From: Trachythela sp. YZ-2020
Taxonomy: Eukaryota; Cnidaria; Anthozoa; Malacalcyonacea; Clavulariidae
Direction of reading: 5' to 3'
Length of the DNA: 64,000 bases
Assembly: GCA_016169945.1 (NCBI GenBank)
Contig: JADLSH010000277.1
Coordinates: 372,001-436,000, forward strand
Below the pieces are notes generated by a model, which was not told where the DNA came from, did not search any database, and saw nothing but the letters and a program-made list of their open reading frames with translations. This document shows, in pieces, positions 10,846 to 23,059 of the stretch; positions within the stretch are counted from its first letter, which is position 1, and each line of letters opens with the position of its first letter. The position numbers and the translations under genes are program-made.

Positions 10846-11050
10846 TGAAATCAGCCAAGAAATCACGAAATCAATAAAAATATCATGAAATCAACAATGA
10901 AATCGTGAAATCAGGCACAAATCGTGAAATCAGCTAAGAAATCATGAAATCACAACTGAAATCACGAAATCTGTCTGAAATCATGAAATCAGTCCTGAAT
11001 GATCAGCGGAAATCAGGAAATAAGTTCAGAAATTACATGATTTCGAAATC
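10846..11050. repeat. Degenerate GAAATCA tandem repeat
   Basis: About ten copies of an imperfect ~20-base unit containing GAAATCATGAAATCA or GAAATCACGAAATC variants. Spacing drifts along the array. No protein of note. Confidence 0.75.
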
Positions 11051-11665
11051 TCGTACGCCCGCATATGCCGTGACGTACCCCTCGCTCTCTCCTTCGCAGA
11101 GGCTTGGATAAAAAAATTATAAAAGGATACGCTAATATTGGATAATAAATAAAAGAATGCGCTAGATGGTAATAAACAAAACGCGCTAAATGGTAATAGT
11201 CTAGCAAATTTGCAACACGAGTCTTACTCGTGTAGCAGACCTGTCAGTTATTCTGACAAAACACACTTACGTTTTGCAGGGAAACCCATTCTGCTCCGCC
11301 CCGCTGTCATTTCCGTATATTAACGCAGTCCGTAGCAACCCAGTCATTATACTTTGGAACGATTTTTAATGCGAGTCTACTTGTAGCAAGTCTATCAATT
11401 CTATAATGCCCTAACTAGAAGTCAATGCCAGGAAACATAAATTAACTTCATTGACTATATTTATATTTTATAGTGGATATAGCTTTTGTCAGTTCTAAAC
11501 TGTACTCCCTACACTAATATAGGTGTCCAATAAGCGGCAGTCCCTCAAGTGTTAGAGTGCTACTGAGGAGATCGGAATACCTGTCGTATACAGGAATCGA
11601 AGTAAAATATATATACAGGAATGTCGTATATACTAACGACAGCTCACGACTGTGCCATGAACTAC

Positions 11666-12199
11666 CAGGGGCGCCGGAAGTTAGCCGAAGCGGCGGGGGC
11701 AGCCCCATGAAAAGGGCACGAGCGCCGAAGGCGTGAGGAATTTGTAGGGGGTCCGGGGGTATCCTCCACTCTCTGAAATGCCATTTCCTGCATTTTGAGT
11801 GGAGATTTTACATAATACTGCGAGTTAAACAAGCCACAAGAAGCTGAAATGCGCTAAAATCACGATAACACACAGGAATTAGTTAAGGGAAGTGCGTTAT
11901 TGCGGAGCTTAACTGCGTTAATCGACCACGGAAAACTAGGCGTGTGAGGAAACCAGAAAAATCTAGATAACTTATCAAGAAAGAATATAACTAGTCAATT
12001 AACGTAATCTAGTTAAACTGCACGGTCATAATCCTTATTATACCTATGAGGGGTAGTCCGGTCACAATAATAATAATTTAATTATTACAATGCACTTTAT
12101 TGTTAAGCAAAATGGCAACCGGTTGCCCCCGCGTGCCCCCGTACTATAAGGGCAGCGGGGGCAGCTGCCCCCACTGCCCCCGTGGCTCCGGCGCCCCTG
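11666..12199. mobile_element. hAT-type non-autonomous element
   Basis: Ends CAGGGGCGCCGG and CCGGCGCCCCTG are inverted, with the perfect 8-base duplication TGAACTAC at 11658-11665 and 12200-12207. Subterminal regions are GC-rich with CAGCCCC or GGGGGCAGC motifs; the interior is AT-rich. Confidence 0.93.
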
Positions 12200-12214
12200 T
12201 GAACTACCCAGATA

Positions 12215-12435
12215 TTAGGGCCATTTATACGGGAGAAAATAAGTCGCGACTTACATAAGACGCGTATTATATAAGACGCGAACACACTCGTTAAATGGTC
12301 AAATTCTAGTAAGTCGCGACTTAAATAAGAACAGGGGTTCAGGCTGTTCCACAATAAGTCGCGACTTATTAGAATTTGGCCATTTATTATTATAGAATTG
12401 TGTTCGCGTCTTATATAAGACGCGTCTTAGTGACT
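12215..12435. mobile_element. Truncated MITE with TAAGTCGCGACTTA palindromes
   Basis: Begins TTAGGGCCATTTATACG and contains three copies of the palindrome AAGTCGCGACTTA plus ATATAAGACGCG motifs in both orientations. The matching right terminus is not clear, so the copy is probably partial or rearranged. It lies 8 bases from a hAT element. Confidence 0.55.
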
Positions 12436-12869
12436 CGATGAACGAAGCTTAATGGGATCATTTGCTAGATAATAACAGCATTAATTTCACATTACCGTGG
12501 AGTGTATTCAATATAGACGTACGTGTTGTGGACGTTTTTCTTTGGAATAACAAACATTTGGCTGGTTTCAGTGAGCTCACGGATTGACGTTTTGCAATAT
12601 TTTTGCCCTTTGGAGCAATGATGTCTAATAGAAAGTTGAAAGAGTTATTCCTGGATTATTTCTAAACAAAATAAAGTGGATTCAGGACGACAAACTTGTG
12701 TATTACGAGCTGGCGGCCTAAATATGTGATTTCGCCGAACTTAAATCAGCATGAATCGAAGCGGGTAATTTGTATTATTTTCCTTGTCAAATTGATGTGT
12801 TTATACGTCCACAAGGGTAATAAACATATTAAAAGAAGTATCTTTTCGTGAACGTTGCTGAAAGCGACG

Positions 12870-12915
12870 TACGTTGACTAGGTCACTTGATGTTTTGACC
12901 GGTTCAGCCGCCATT
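12870..12915 (-). CDS. Possible first coding exon, unknown gene
   Basis: On the minus strand ATGGCGGCTGAACCGG has a good animal start context (AAAATGGCG). It reads MAAEPVKTSSDLVN up to a GTACGT donor. No downstream exon could be recognised, and the similar block at 16.6 kb does not preserve it. It may be a gene remnant or chance. Confidence 0.2.
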
Positions 12916-13821
12916 TTGAATTCTTCATGTTGGCGCGTGCCGTGACCTCGAGTCAGCAATCTATGTCTCCTATATCTATGCTGCTCTACTCTCCCGCCCA
13001 CACGTCACTTAAGTACTTTGTCATTCATACCACCCACCAGCATCACGTCTGGCCAAAGTAATGAATAATTCCACAAATTCTCCTTCCTCAATTTCCAAAA
13101 CAAGAGTAAAGTAGGCGTGATCCTAATGTTCCAAAAAATCCAACTTTCAACAAAATCGAAAATGGAAAGTAGCTGCTATCGTCAAGATACTTCAATACTT
13201 CAAGCGTTAGTAGAATTTCTCAAATATTTCAACCTCGAGGAAGTATAAGAAGACCCGGAATATTCTAATTTCTAAAAGTAAACAACAACGTTCGATTTCT
13301 TCTGAAATTCTGCCGAAGAAACGCCGAGGAGATTGATCCGGTATCGATTGAAACGGAAATTAAGCCAATAATATGGAAAACATATTTGTCCAGCATCGTG
13401 TAAACGCAACAGTCAGTACAAATCTTTATGCGGACAAAAATTTGATCTGGGCCGTGTAAGCAATTAATCGCAATCAGATTGCATGAAACTCCATTATATT
13501 CAGCACGTAGAGCAGCAGTATAAGTATATACATGTAACTAGGGTACCTGCAAGGTAGGGAATGCTGCGGGGACTGTTATTATTCTTTAGCTTCTTGAAAC
13601 AAACATGCAAACAAATATGCAACACAAATTATATTCAGTAGACGGTAATTATTGGCATTGACCCGGTGGCTTGCGCGCTGTCAGTAGATGCATACCCTAG
13701 CATAGTTTGCAGGATGAGACAAGCTAAATATATCACGAAACATGAAAGACATCAAATTTTGTAACATCTATTTCAAAATATCAATATTTTCCATGTATTG
13801 TTCTTCCACATGGAATCCCCA

Positions 13822-13995
13822 TAGCCTCCTCCGCAGGCAACTCTTGGGCAAAAAACTTGTAATAAACTTGTAATGTAGCGAATATTATCGAATATCGAAT
13901 ATTATCGAATGTGAAGAACAGTAAATTCGATAATATTCGATAATATTCGCTACATTACAAGTTTTTTCCCCAAGAGTTGCCTGCGGAGGAGGCTA
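13822..13995. mobile_element. TA-flanked palindromic MITE
   Basis: Left TAGCCTCCTCCGCAGGCAAC mirrors right GTTGCCTGCGGAGGAGGCTA. The inner arms (AACTTGTAATGTAGCGAATA) are also inverted, so most of the 174 bases fold into one hairpin. TA at both ends is consistent with a TA target duplication. Confidence 0.88.
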
Positions 13996-16343
13996 GAACC
14001 CCACATGAAACCCATGTTTACTGCAATGAGTAATTTGACACTGCCACGCAAGGAAATTTGCATATTTTTGTAGTGCATAAAAGCGTTAAAAATATATACA
14101 TGTGCGCAAAATAATTCTGCATTTGGAAAGCTATAAAACGAATGCGTTGTTCCATCATTCTGTTCTTACTTTGCTGGATATGTGAGTCACCTATATGTAA
14201 AGCACATCTCATTTCAACTCATTGCCATTCGAATATTTGTCTTAGTGCGCGCAGAACTGAGACCCTGTCTGTTCTGACATTGTAAAATAGGAATAAAAAC
14301 ATGTTTCTATGCCTACCGTAGCCTATTTAAGAGGTCAAACCTTGCACAAATCAGAATGATTCAGTCAGGCAACTTAGACGATCAATTGCCGCATATCTGT
14401 GACTTTGTGTCAAGTTCACACGAGTCACAAAACATCACTTGATGCAAAATATGGAACTAATCAGCAAGAAAAAGCAAACGCGAATGGATAGAAAAACCTT
14501 TTAAAGACATCTCCATGTAAGACTTCCATGCTTTACAGCACTAACAGCTCAAGCAAAGTCGATAGCACATTAGCAGAATATATAGTTTATATATAAACAG
14601 ACACTGAATCTAGCTGCGATCGATTGTGTACTTTCAGCGTTTCATAGATATATAAATTGAGATTGCCAACTTTCCAAAAAGGAGTAAACAAATGTAAACG
14701 TAACATATAAACAAAAGACAAAATATCTTACCTTGAATGGTCAAAATAGACTTGAAAAAGCTTTAGAAATTCGATAAAAATTCGAAGATTCCGTCCGTCA
14801 AAATAGAAAAGCCCATGGAGCTGAGCGAGTTTAAAATTTGTGTTCTGCGCATATCAAGCGCGCACGACCACAATTCCATGCGCTAAATAAAATGTACTTC
14901 AAAACTCCCTCTCTGCACACATTAGGCTGCTGCTACCGCTCGCTCGCTTCAGGCTCGCTCGCTCCGCAGCAATAACGACACCCGGCCATTTCAACACATT
15001 GTAGTGCTAAAAATGAATGAACAATTCAGGTGATGACATTTTCTCTTAATTCAAGCCCACTCGTGGTTTAATCTTGAATGCAATACATAAATATTTACAT
15101 TGCTCTTGAAAAAAGGCATGCACATAAACACGAGGATTTTATATGGGTGGATTTTATATTCGCATTTAAATGCAAATTATATCTCGTCAAAACTAGGTGA
15201 ATTTCTTATTCAAGTATAGTAAACAAGCTCGATCCTTTTGTAGACTTCAATTAAATAATATTTTTCCGATGATTTACTCAAATTTTTCGGTGAAATCAAC
15301 GGCGATTGAAATTCAACTCTGGCCTCCTATAACATTTAAGTAAAATTAATTATTTATACTAGATAGCTCAATACTTTGTAAAATACCTCTCTTTGGGGAA
15401 GGCCTAATTAACTAATTAAGCTAATATTATCTATGCCGGATAACATTGTCAATTGTTCAATTCCTGACCGAGAGGTTCAGTAAGATGCAACTCTCGTTGG
15501 TCCAGTGTTACCGACATTTGGAAACCTATAGATATAGAGTAAATTTTATATTTATTTACTTTCGATGTATTCTATGCCAGTCTGCCTTTTCTACTTTGTA
15601 GGGTAGTTCTCAGAGGTCCGGTAAAGGTCATTCCAAGTTGGTTCAATGTTACTACAGCTGCATAAATGTCTAAAATATATATAGACATATTCATACTGAT
15701 TACTGTACATCTCTATCAGTTCTAAACTGTTCTTACAACGCCCCCGAACTGCATTTTTCAAAAACTCGTTGGCGGATTAAGGCGGAGTCTTTGAGTCGGC
15801 CAAACAACTGAAAATAATTTATCCCGCTTTAATAAGGCCTACGACGATATACTGACGAGGCGATAAGCTCGAGGACGTTGTCGATTTAAGCTTTGAAATA
15901 TATTTGAAGCTTGTTTCAATAACTTTACACTAAACAGCTAATAATTCTACTATTACGTTGCCGTTTCTACTGCAGTATAAAGCCGATTTAAGTCATACCC
16001 TTCATGTCGCAACAAGGCGTGTTGTCGAGTTGAACGCCATGGATCTTAAACTTGTTATTGCTCACCCGTACCTGGGGGAGTGTTGCTCTATTAAACCATC
16101 CCTTTGCTATTACTATTAGACATTCAGAAAGCATTCTAATTCTAATTATAGTTTTATTAAACTCAGGATGATAAAATTTAAACCAACTTAAAAAATGTGA
16201 CCTTAAAACATTATTACAGCACATAGTTATATTATATTATATGTGGTACGTGGTCATTATCAATCTTAAATTAACAAGACCAGGAAACGCGATCAGCCCA
16301 CTTCACAAGTGAATAAACAACGTTATTGTCTTTAGAGATTACA

Positions 16344-16455
16344 TAGCCTGCGTGGCAGGCGTTCTATTGTGGGGGAGGGAGTTTTCTAAACAAAGCTCCC
16401 TCGTGCTCTAAACAAATCTCCCTCATCCACAATAGAACGCCTGCCACGCAGGCTA
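16344..16455. mobile_element. Short palindromic MITE (TAGCCTGCG family)
   Basis: Left TAGCCTGCGTGGCAGGCG is perfectly mirrored at the right end. Partial relatives (GCCAGCTACGCAGGCTA or TAGCCTGCGAAGCTGGC) occur at 28280-28296 and 62758-62775, so this is a recurring family. Confidence 0.88.
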
Positions 16456-18095
16456 GACATTACAATACCCTGAACAAAATACAATTATTTCTCGGATATG
16501 TAATTCATAATCTATCTGCAGTCCTATAATGCATCCCTAGAAGTCTAATCTATCCTGGAAGTAAATAGCCAATCCCTAATGGCTAATTTATATTGCATTA
16601 TTACAGAAGAACCAAAACATCATTGCCTCCTCTGATCTACCCTCCCGCCCGCAATCACTCAAGTACTATATAACAGTACCACCCACCAGCATCACGTCTG
16701 ACCAAAATTTAAAATAAGAGGTGCAGTATATACTGTATAATTTAGCTAATCACTAGCAACTTCCGTTTGTGCCTTTTTGAAACCTAATATTTCGCTGATT
16801 TCAATACTTTTTCCAAGTGTTTCCGCTGTGGAGGTGCTCTAGCGTGGCCTTAATGTTACTAAAATCCAACATTCAACAAAATCGAAAACGGAAAGTAGTT
16901 GAATTTCTCAAATATTTCATGCTAGAGGAAGTACATATCCGATTACTTCCGAAATCATGTCGATGAAACACCGAATGGCTATAATTATTGCAATGGATTG
17001 TAAGGAGATTGATCTGTGATTTAAGGCAAAAATATGGGAAAATATTTGTCCGGCATCGTGTAGACGCAACAGTCAGTACACATTGTTATAAATTTGACCG
17101 GTGTCGTGTAAATAGGGACTTGAACCAAATAGTCCGAATTGGGAATTAATCTATAAATTGGGCCAATCAGATTGCATGAAACACCGCTAATTTCAAAACT
17201 AATATAGCACATAACGTAATATAATTGTACATATATCTATCGTAGCCATTGTAAAAAAAAGATATAAAAAAGAATTAGTGCTTATGCTTATATAATGTCT
17301 ATTAATTATTTTGGTCGACTTACAAATTTGTATAGAACAGGCTTGGGTTTGGCAAAAACGCCTCGATCCTTATGTGTCAACGAGAACAAGGGTAAATTAA
17401 AAAGATAGGTCGACGTTGAGCAATACATGTAATATATAATATATAAGTATATACGTGTAATGACAATGATATCAAATAAATTAGACAACAAGGCGCTCTA
17501 TTTCCTGTGAAACCTGATGAAGACACCTTTCAACACATTGTATAGTGTTAAAATGAGCAATTCATGTAATGACATTTTCGCCCACTCAACCATGCTTGTC
17601 GATATAAATATTTACATTGTGACATTGTCTTTGAAAAAAATTCAATGCAGATAAGAACAAGCTAAGGATTTGATGTGGGTGGAATTATCACAAACTGGAG
17701 GACTTATGTCGAAATTTGAATATGGTATGAAATATTTGAAGCTCTTTTAAATTCAATAGATAAATTATACCATAATTGTGCGGTCTTGCATGGCTACAGT
17801 ATATAAGGTCGACTTGAGTGCTACATTTCACGCCGCAACAAGGCGTGCAGTTGTCGTCGAGTTGAAGTGTTGAGCGCCATAGATCATTAACTCCCTATAT
17901 ATTACTCATCTGTACCTATAAGTATAAGTTATCCGCCAACCAGCCGCTAGCGGATTGCCGAGGGGGATATACAGTTTTGCAATTGTATAACACATTCAAA
18001 AACCATTTTGATAGTTGTAATAATATATACTCGGACTGATAAGAATTGATCCACCTTTATCAAAGCATCTTAAACTCCCACGCGAGCGACCTTAT

Positions 18096-18460
18096 AAGCC
18101 TCTTATAACAGACGAGCAAGTTTTCTATGACATGTTTTTATATGACAAGTTTTATTTGCCAATCGCACGTGTGTACGTACAACAAATTGTCTATGACAAG
18201 TTTTTGGTTTTTTGACCGCAATGATAGCGAATACAACAGTAGATTGCTGACCAACCGTACCTAAGTGCTCAAATTACTTTGACAAGTTTTCCTTGTTGAC
18301 CCATACAGACGAGCAAAATTTTACTTTGGCAATTTTTTCTATGACAAGTACACGTGTACTTGTCATAGAAAAAATTGCCAAAGTTGCGTATACAGACGAG
18401 CAAATAAAACTTGTCATATAAAAACTTGTCATAGAAAACTTGCTCGTCTGTAAGAGGCTT
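18096..18460. mobile_element. TA-type MITE, family A copy 1
   Basis: Terminal repeats TAAGCCTCTTA and GACGAGCAAGTTTTCTATGA are mirrored at the right end, with inner mirrored ATGACAAGTTTTTAT and TTGACAAGTT motifs. A second copy lies at 25524-25846. Flanking TA fits a TA target duplication. No coding capacity. Confidence 0.88.
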
Positions 18461-18499
18461 AAAACATATTATTACAGTATTATGATTAGAGTCTAACGA

Positions 18500-18671
18500 A
18501 GATTAGGCGGTGGAGTAGGATAAAACTACCTGAAAAATACAATAAGAACTTCGACGTTTCGAACGAAGGCCCTCACTAACTTCCAGACGAAAGGCCTTCG
18601 CTCGAAACGTCGAAGTTATTATTGCATATATTTTTGAGGTAGTTTAATCCTACTCTACGTACGCCTAATCT
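18500..18671. mobile_element. Palindromic MITE
   Basis: Arms AGATTAGGCG with GGAGTAGGATAAAACTACCT mirror AGGTAGTTTAATCCTACTC with CGCCTAATCT. The centre repeats AACTTCGACGTTTCGA in both directions. Confidence 0.85.
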
Positions 18672-18731
18672 CTATTATGATATGTGGTTGAAGAAACTAC
18701 TGCGTAAAATAGGTTGGTTAAAACAACTAAT

Positions 18732-18778
18732 AAATAGTGGTTGTCTCAGATTCAAAATGTATCTGAGACAACCAATTT
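18732..18778. repeat. Small hairpin
   Basis: TGGTTGTCTCAGATTC and its mirror ATCTGAGACAACCA are separated by about 15 bases. No further context. Confidence 0.6.
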
Positions 18779-19139
18779 TTTGGTAAAATTAACTGAGAAC
18801 ATGGCTGCTGTACATGACCTTAGGTTTAGCTAGCCACAGAGTGCAGTTATACCTTCACCTCAACGATCAACATACAGTACATGGCGTAACAGACGTTTTG
18901 CAATGCAATAATAATTAAACTAAATTAAGTAAAATAGGTAAATTATAGGAAACTTCCCACGGAAATATTCTTTCTCCGCTCTGCCCTGCCTTTCCTCCCA
19001 CATTACTGAAAAAAACAAACTTTGTTACATACTACCCTCCAACATCGCGTTCAGCTAAAGTAATATATACGTCCGGAATTTCCGTGCCCTCAACTGATCA
19101 GTTCCATTTATATTAGCTACTTCCTATTTACGGAGGCAT

Positions 19140-19900
19140 AATAGGAGACATTAAGATAAAGATGCTTTATTTTGTAGACATGCACTACTATAACCTCCTG
19201 ACGAAGAGAGGTTTTTGATCAAAACATTGAAATGTTAGTTTATACTTTGAGGTTGTTCAGACACAATACCGATTTCATTGCGGTGAAACTGTTCCTGCTC
19301 TCTGGTATATTAAAACTACAATCAGTCTATATAAATGCAGTCATTAATGCGTACGAACCTTACGGAATGATAGCTATCGTGAATAATACGACATCGTCAA
19401 CATGCATTGAATAACATTTTTGCTGCTTTCTTAACGATAAATATTTCCGGTAAATACAAATTAGAATGTTGATATAGTTTTGTTTCGTTTTGTTTGGTAG
19501 TTTTGTTTTTCTTCGGATACGATCTTACAATGTCAGTCTATGAACAGACTTGCACAATATAGATAAACAAATTAATTTAGTAAATAATATAATAGTAATA
19601 TATCGGACTGTAAAAACGAAGTGCGTAATTTTCTGTGCGTAATCCGGTTTTCTCTGGTACAAACACTGACCACTATTAAAAGTACGGCCCTTACTGAATC
19701 TCTATAGGGAGAGCAGTTTATATTTGATAGGAGACTGGTTCATAATTAGTTTATTTGGAATGGATTTCTAGAGTTGCTCTGTCCCATACAGGGCGCTTAT
19801 GGTCCCATATATATATAAGAATCATTGACTTTGTTTCATGCAACATAGGTTTATTCTTTCCTAATCTTATTCTATTCAAGATAAGTAATCTGCTAAACGA
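19140..19900. other. No recognised feature
   Basis: AT-rich intergenic DNA. Short open frames here have no recognisable motifs. Confidence 0.5.
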
Positions 19901-19904
19901 GTAG

Positions 19905-20224
19905 CAGGGCCGGATTAACCATATGGAAGAAGCGGCATATGCCACGGGCCCCGCGCCTTCAAGGGGCCCCGCGCTTTAGGCTGGAAAGAAAAATAGAATA
20001 TTCTCAAACTGTATTAAGAAAAAGTGACAGACCAATTTCCAATAGTGAATGTTATAATATCAGATACGTTATACTGTCATTACATCTTTCAAATTAAGAT
20101 TGCAATTCAACGATATATACTTAAAACGGTTAATTTTTTCAGGTTATAGAGCAGTCGGAAAAAGCCAAAAGGGCCCCGCGCGAAAAAAATGCCAGGGCCC
20201 CCACGCTGCCTTAATCCGGCTCTG
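19905..20224. mobile_element. hAT-type non-autonomous element
   Basis: Ends CAGGGCCGGATTAA and TTAATCCGGCTCTG are inverted, with the perfect 8-base duplication ACGAGTAG at 19897-19904 and 20225-20232. GGGCCCCGCGC motifs lie subterminally on both sides. Confidence 0.95.
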
Positions 20225-21330
20225 ACGAGTAGTATCTTCTGCTCATGCATGTAATGTATTAATTATAAACTGACCATAAATTCAATTAGCAACTGCAATC
20301 GGTGGGTTCACTGAGTAAGCTTAACGGGGTAGGCCTAGAGAATGTCGGCAACTTAAATGAAACATAAACTGTTGAATGCAGTGTCGTAGCGAACCCCTGA
20401 GGATTGGTGGGTGCAAAATAAAAATTTCCTACTGGATCTCTAAATTTCCGAATAACATTGTTCCGAATGTATTTTATATGGATGTTCAAAATCATTAGTT
20501 TACAAGGGATTACTGAGCCCTCAGTTAACATAGCGTACGTATAAAAAATGTCAGTTGCACAATAAGAATTAAGACAATACGCATATACAGACCTCTAATT
20601 AAGACGATCCAAAATGGTATTTTCTGCATTCTGCATGGGTGAAAGTTTTATAGCATTCAGAGTTAAGTTATACCCATCGTAAGATACACAATTTAGACTG
20701 CACGTTTCAGCAATATAAAGTCTATATTGGAGCTTGTTATCTAATTTTCATTTTGGCGACAGTAGTAGGAACGTTTATGCCTCATGGCCTCAGTGTATGC
20801 ATAATTTAATTTTGTCGGGAAAATGTGATTTTTATGATTTCGTCTCTGATTCTGCTGCAGCATCTATTAAGTTTTTTATGCTAAATTATTTTGTCATCTT
20901 TGACAAAAATATCAGACTGCAACAAAACTGAATTAGAATGATCGCGTTGGAAAGAGTTTTATAAGCTCATCAATATCACTTTTCGTTGGGCAGTTAAATG
21001 GTGCATGCAGAACGGTTGAAAGGGATTTTAATTCAGTTCGTTCAGTTCAAACAGTTAAGTTTTCAATTTTCAGTTTATATCGCTATAATTGCTTTGGACC
21101 GCAATTTCAGTATTTCCGAATAAACCAATGATTAGTAATTTTAATTCGGAAAATGACGTTCGTATTTGTGACACATTCCAATGGAAATGATCTCAATAAA
21201 CAAACAACTTTCTGAATACGAGTCTCATAGTTTGCGAGTACTATACAAACGCCGTGACATTTATATTTCCGAATCGATGTCTAAATTTTCCGAATATATG
21301 CAGCACCCACCCAATACCCCCCTTAACTTG
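20225..21330. other. No recognised feature
   Basis: AT-rich DNA without convincing genes. Repeated CCGAATA motifs (20440-20470, 21115-21130, 21270-21300) suggest a decayed repeat. Confidence 0.4.
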
Positions 21331-21334
21331 GAAA

Positions 21335-21505
21335 GTCAGGGAAAGTTGACTGGGTGCATGGGTTAGGATAGACAGATTAGGATAGTAATATCACAATTGC
21401 AAAAATAGATAATGTAGGATACTTGATGTAATCGGTCACTGAAAAGTCCCAATGGGGAGTGAGCTGAATAATGTATGTATGTATGCATGTATGTATGCAT
21501 GTATG
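21335..21505 (+). mobile_element. SINE-like repeat with TGTA-type tail
   Basis: The block TTGACTGGGTG, GGTTAGGATAGACAGATTAGG, GTAATATCACAATTGC, CACTGAAAAGTC and GTGAGCTGAATAATGTATG is the same repeat as 61640-61805 in the opposite orientation. It ends in a TATGTATGCATG microsatellite, the expected 3' tail of a retroposon; the tRNA-like head is missing. Confidence 0.75.
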
Positions 21506-22829
21506 AACTACGGCCCTGGTTGAATGACAATTATAAGCATGCCAACAAATCGAACTAAATTTCTCAATTTTATTTATTTACGTACACTAACACCAAATAG
21601 ATGACTTCTACACTTATAATGTACATATAATGAAAATAGTTAACATTGTTTTCTCGCTCTAGCATTTGCTGGTTGACCATCATGAAACATCCTGAAAGCA
21701 AATTATAATAGTGAGTACATTGAAAAACAAACAAGTACTAGTCTTTGGCGGTTTACGTGGGTGGACAAAATGCATGTATGTGAATACTCAACCCACACAA
21801 GGCAAATCACTAAACCTGCACGTACGGGATGTCAGATAACTGCTTCGTTAAACAAACAAAGGGGGCGATCATGAGGAATTACATTTTAACGCTAACCACA
21901 AATGTACTGAGCAGATTTTAAGCCAATTTATATGCAAAAATATAAATTTAAGTTAATGGAGCAATGCTCACGGTAATTGGCAAATGGCAATTTCAATGCT
22001 ATATAACTCAGGGGTCTGATTACAGTTTCATGTTATCACAACTAAAATATGCGGCTGATGGTGATGAAAGGTCACCTGGTTTATATCATGTCTGAAATAT
22101 CAAAGGTTACTTTGTATTCATCATTTGTGCACGTGCACGGCAGATGACACAAAATTCCTACAACCAATCAGAATGTTACCTGCTTAATTTGACATAATTG
22201 TAACCAATCATAAACCAGGAAAATGAATACAATAGATAAAGCATGCTCGCAAGAGATCACTTTGTTCTAAAGTTCCAACGAGGCACACTACAGGTTACAA
22301 AGCTGCGAAACTTTTACCCACCCACCCACCTCGTCTAGTCAGAGGATATGCACTGGTACTAAAGAGAACACTGGAAGCACCTACGTCACGGTATATCCTA
22401 GAAACAATGCGAACATTGGAGGGCACTGCTATCGTACCTCAGGACATATTAAAATCTTATTTGTAAAATATGAACTGGTATTTTGTTGAATTTATTTTAT
22501 GCTTTGTAGTAACAAATAAAATGGTCATGCGGGGTTGAAGTGCTCCCAATGATCACCTTCAGGCCCATAGACTCAGGTTACCTTAATGTACAGATAATCA
22601 GTCGAATCGTAGGGACTGGCCAAGGGGATTATGACCTCGTGGTTCAGGTTGATGTTAGAGGGGGTCGCTACCCTTCTGGCAGGGCTCTATTGGGGATTAT
22701 GACCCCTATAGGGCATTCAGTCTCTCCTAGTGGGGCTTATAGATCCCCCACAGGAGGAAAGCATAAGGCCTTAATGAGTCTTTTGGGATGTACACAGCTT
22801 TACAACAGTACAGTATGTTAAACCGGAGT

Positions 22830-22960
22830 ACTTCACCCCCATGACCCATTCTCCCACACAAAAATTCGTATCACTTGTGTTTGATTTTAGTCGTAGTATT
22901 CTCCCAAGAGCAATTGAATCATTAACGGTGAACTTATTACCCGCTGCGCCACGTAGGCTT
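22830..22960 (+). pseudogene. Possible decayed LINE 3' fragment
   Basis: One frame reads SRSILPRAIESLTVNLLPA, loosely like the F-P-R-x-I-x2-WN-x-LP ending of LINE reverse transcriptases. It is short and lacks the tryptophan, so this is only a suggestion. Confidence 0.2.
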
Positions 22961-23059
22961 TACGCCTACGCAACGTTCAGCACATTTCATTCAGCATAAA
23001 AAGGCAGCATCACAAGATTTTACAATCATTACAATTTGCTCGTGTTTGGATCATCAACT

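Larger units (their letters stand above)
12950..19140. repeat. Diverged tandem duplication, three partial copies
   Basis: Blocks near 12.96-13.46, 14.99-15.2 and 15.98-16.08 kb recur in the same order near 16.62-17.11, 17.53-17.7 and 17.8-17.92 kb. A third copy of the first block starts near 18.97 kb. Shared landmarks are CACCCACCAGCATCACGTCT (13025, 16680), ATCGTGTA-ACGCAACAGTCAG (13395, 17050) and GCAACAAGGCGTG (16007, 17842). The copies are diverged and carry different MITE insertions. No convincing coding region is common to them. Confidence 0.7.

Noticed and set aside
22540..22821. 93-codon plus frame as a gene
   Set aside because: No recognisable motif, no splice context, and low-complexity GGG/CCC-rich composition typical of decayed repeat.
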